A stretch of DNA of 64,000 nucleotides, taken from Caprimulgus europaeus. Its lineage: Eukaryota > Chordata > Aves > Caprimulgiformes > Caprimulgidae. Shown here piece after piece: positions 61,479 through 64,000 of this stretch. Each line of letters begins with the position of its first letter. Position 1 is the first letter of the stretch. The position numbers were made by a program, and so were the translations under genes. The notes beneath the pieces were generated by a model. That model ran no database searches. It was given only the letters and a program-made list of their open reading frames with translations, and was not told the origin of the DNA. Location: assembly GCA_907165065.1 (NCBI GenBank), contig OU015534.1, positions 9,741,686 through 9,805,685 of the forward strand, read 5' to 3'.

Positions 61479-64000
61479 GACAGTGACGTGGCAAGCTCAA
61501 GTTTCCATCAATGCCACCACAGAGGTGTTACTCAGAACAGCACTCAGCAGGACTCAGAGCAGAGCAAACCATTGCTTCCTTGTTTGTCACACAGTGGCCT
61601 GGTAAATCAGTCCCCATTCAGCAGGACAAACCAGGACACGCAAGCTGTATGCTCCACATCTCCAAATTACAACCTGGGACTGCAGCCTCCCGGGGGTGTC
61701 CTTCTCCCCTGTCCTAGAACCACTTCTGGCTCTCTTCTGTCAGCCAGGATTTGCAACTTCCACTGCCCAGACAGAACATGCTTTGTTTTCAGTAAATACA
61801 ATGAATAGATTAATGCAACTGCAAATATATGAGTCCTATCTTTGTCACACTTGAATAAGACGGCGTCTGCCCTAGCAATCTCCTCGAGGCAGGACGGAAG
61901 GATCAGCAGTGTGCAGCAGCTGCTGCCAGGACTCCTTACACAGCCACCTTTTGGGAGCGAACAAGGTTTATTTCTGATTCAGCCCTGTGTGGTCCAGCAA
62001 CACATCTCTCCACTAAACACACAGCTTGAGACTTCCTTAAGTGAGTAGAAGCCAAGAAAAAGCAAGAGAAACACAAATTACTGCTTTGACCTTGACTCCT
62101 ATCTTGGCTTATGGTTGTTACTCTAAAAATGAAAGTCACAGGGCTTAAGATCTAAACAAACAAAACACAAACTTTTATTGCCCTAGTTCTGACCTGTCAT
62201 ATCTTGGGCAACCTTAATAAACAACCAAAATTCGCTACATGTTCTCAGACACACCATCAAGAACTAGTTAAAATAAAAATAGAACTGTGTAAAGCCTGCA
62301 GCCTTCATATTTATTTTTTTAACCTAAAAAGCTTTTGTCTGTCCTACTAGCAACTAGCACATGGAATTACAACTTTGGAGTATAAACTGTAATGCAGTAA
62401 CAGACCTTCTGTCTGCTTATTCCAATTAAAAAAAAATAAAATTGAAGACATTTTATTAGTTTGAAATACGTTCTTGCCTCTGGGGGAGGAAAAACAAGCA
62501 AAAAAACCACATTAACAAAACAAAACACACAAAGAAGATCCCACTGACAGTGCCCCCAGGAAAGCAGGGGCAACCAGAGCAGCCCAGCGCTTCAGGAACA
62601 CTCAGCTCAATAAAAGACACCCAGTATGTTTGGGAAAGTTCAAAATTTAATGCCAAGTGAGCGAGCCTGTCTTCTGCAAAATGGAAGCAGAGTGATAAAA
62701 CTTCAGGCAGTGGATTTATATGATCACTCCCCGTGTTTTAAAAAAAGCCCCAAAGTTCTGAAATATAAACTGAACTACATTGGAATTGAACTATATATTC
62801 CAATACATATTCCAAAAAACAAGGATGAGAACTTAAGGCTAAGTGGACTACCTGGCAGTCCTCAAAGAAATTTCAGAAATCGAGTTTAAAGCAAACAATT
62901 TTAAAAACGTTTTTATTTCAAGGAAGTTAACTCTGTCTCTCAGTGGACCTCCAGAAGACAATTAACACATGACAGCAAAACCTAAATCCACTGCTACTTT
63001 CAGAGGAGTGTTTCTGATCCAATGAGTTCCTCTTTGCATTGTTTTCTTCACCCTAGGAAATCTCAATATCCTATATCCCAGAGCAACTTAACAGCTTTTT
63101 CCATCTGGATACTGACTTATGCTCTTACAAAAGGAGAATGCTCAGCATCCCACCTTGTGGGATTAATTGCAGATTTAACTGCAAACATACAGGATAGGGC
63201 TGTGGTGGAGGTGAATTATATTTTGGGTACACAGAGAGCGATGTCTTGCATACCCCAAATCTCTACAGAATCACCGTGCCAAAACTAACAAAAAATACAA
63301 CTCAAATCTTGCTTGGAATAAAGACAAAACACTTAGTTTTATTTCCCCCCCCAACCAGAGAGCTTTGCATTTCAGGCAAAGGTTGTAGAGATTTAAAATG
63401 TAATTACATGAAAGCACAGTTTGTGCAGACTTGGAGAACGTACTTTTTTCCCCTGACTTTACCATAACCATTTTATAAGCAAAGTTCAGAAGCCAGCAAT
63501 AAAACACATTCATTTTGTCCTACAAGAACCTGCATTCAAATGACACACGACATCATTCAACTATCTGCTCCAATATTCTGCATCACACAACAAGCTGTGC
63601 AACAGTCCCAGGCGAAGGCAAACTCCACCTCACACAGTGGAAGATTTCAGGAGTTAATCTGCGGAGCTGGAAGGGAGAGGATAAGAACTTAAGGGGGAAC
63701 TCTGCTTCATCCCTTCTTCAATAGGAGGAGCTGGTCCAGAGCAGCAGCTCTGCTGTATTTGCATTTCAGTGACAATTCTGTGAGTGTGTGGAACATACAC
63801 AGGAGTCTTCCCTCTGTATCAGAGAAAACCAGCCTGGTTCAGCTGTCTCATCCAACCTTATCTGCAAAGATAAAGGAACCTAATCACTTACCTGCTGTTC
63901 CCTTTCGTGCGCTGTGTCAATAACCATTTCCGCTTGTTATTCCCTCAAGTAATTTCTCTGTTTTGGGCCAAATTTGGCACAAACACACGCCTTCTCCAGA
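58328..64000 (-). other. CMPK1 intron 1 (partial, continues beyond the window)
   Basis: At least 5.7 kb, AT-rich and CpG-poor. No minus-strand frame encodes the expected exon 1 product with a GGPGAGKGTQ-type P-loop, and no CpG island that would mark the promoter is present. Exon 1 and the promoter therefore lie past 64000. An (AAAT)n repeat is at 61424-61478 and a consensus donor on the minus strand at 63892/63891. Confidence 0.8.
61424..61478. repeat. (AAAT)n microsatellite
   Basis: About 13 uninterrupted tetranucleotide units, 55 bp, in CMPK1 intron 1. It is likely to vary in length between individuals. No LINE tail is evident directly beside it. Confidence 0.95.

Overview
The window is vertebrate nuclear DNA, most likely from a bird. 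Three truncated CR1-type LINE tails of the kind common in avian genomes lie in it, and it carries the conserved block FOXD2 - FOXE3 - CMPK1 (human 1p33). All three genes are on the minus strand, so they read right to left: CMPK1 (right), then FOXE3, then FOXD2 (left). Human gene order and relative orientation are the same, with slightly shorter intergenic distances here.

Left part (1-8.6 kb): the single-exon forkhead gene FOXD2 (CDS 2715-4061, 448 aa) with a TATA box at 4599-4604, an E-box just beyond it, and a 3' UTR that probably ends near 1622. The gene sits in a large CpG-rich domain that continues about 4 kb upstream, to about 8.56 kb, without a recognisable protein gene. In human the lncRNA FOXD2-AS1 lies on this side, on the opposite strand.

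Middle (8.6-21.8 kb): CpG-poor intergenic DNA holding an old palindromic MITE-like element, a truncated CR1 and an isolated CpG island at 15.6-15.95 kb. Then comes the single-exon gene FOXE3 (CDS 19967-21139, 390 aa) with its own TATA-like box and CpG island.

Right part (21.8-64 kb): about 31 kb of intergenic DNA with no recognised gene. It contains several blocks that look like conserved regulatory elements, a nested inverted/direct repeat at 35.5-35.8 kb and a CR1 tail. It is followed by the 3' UTR and the last five exons of CMPK1 (UMP-CMP kinase). CMPK1 exon 1, which carries the start codon and P-loop, is not in the window and must lie beyond 64000.

FOXD2 and FOXE3 are developmental transcription factors, each with a forkhead domain and an eh1-like repressor motif. 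CMPK1 is a housekeeping nucleotide kinase. They are neighbours by ancient synteny and share no pathway. I see no undescribed gene system. The best leads are regulatory or structural: the orphan CpG island, the nested repeat, the palindromic element and the candidate enhancers.
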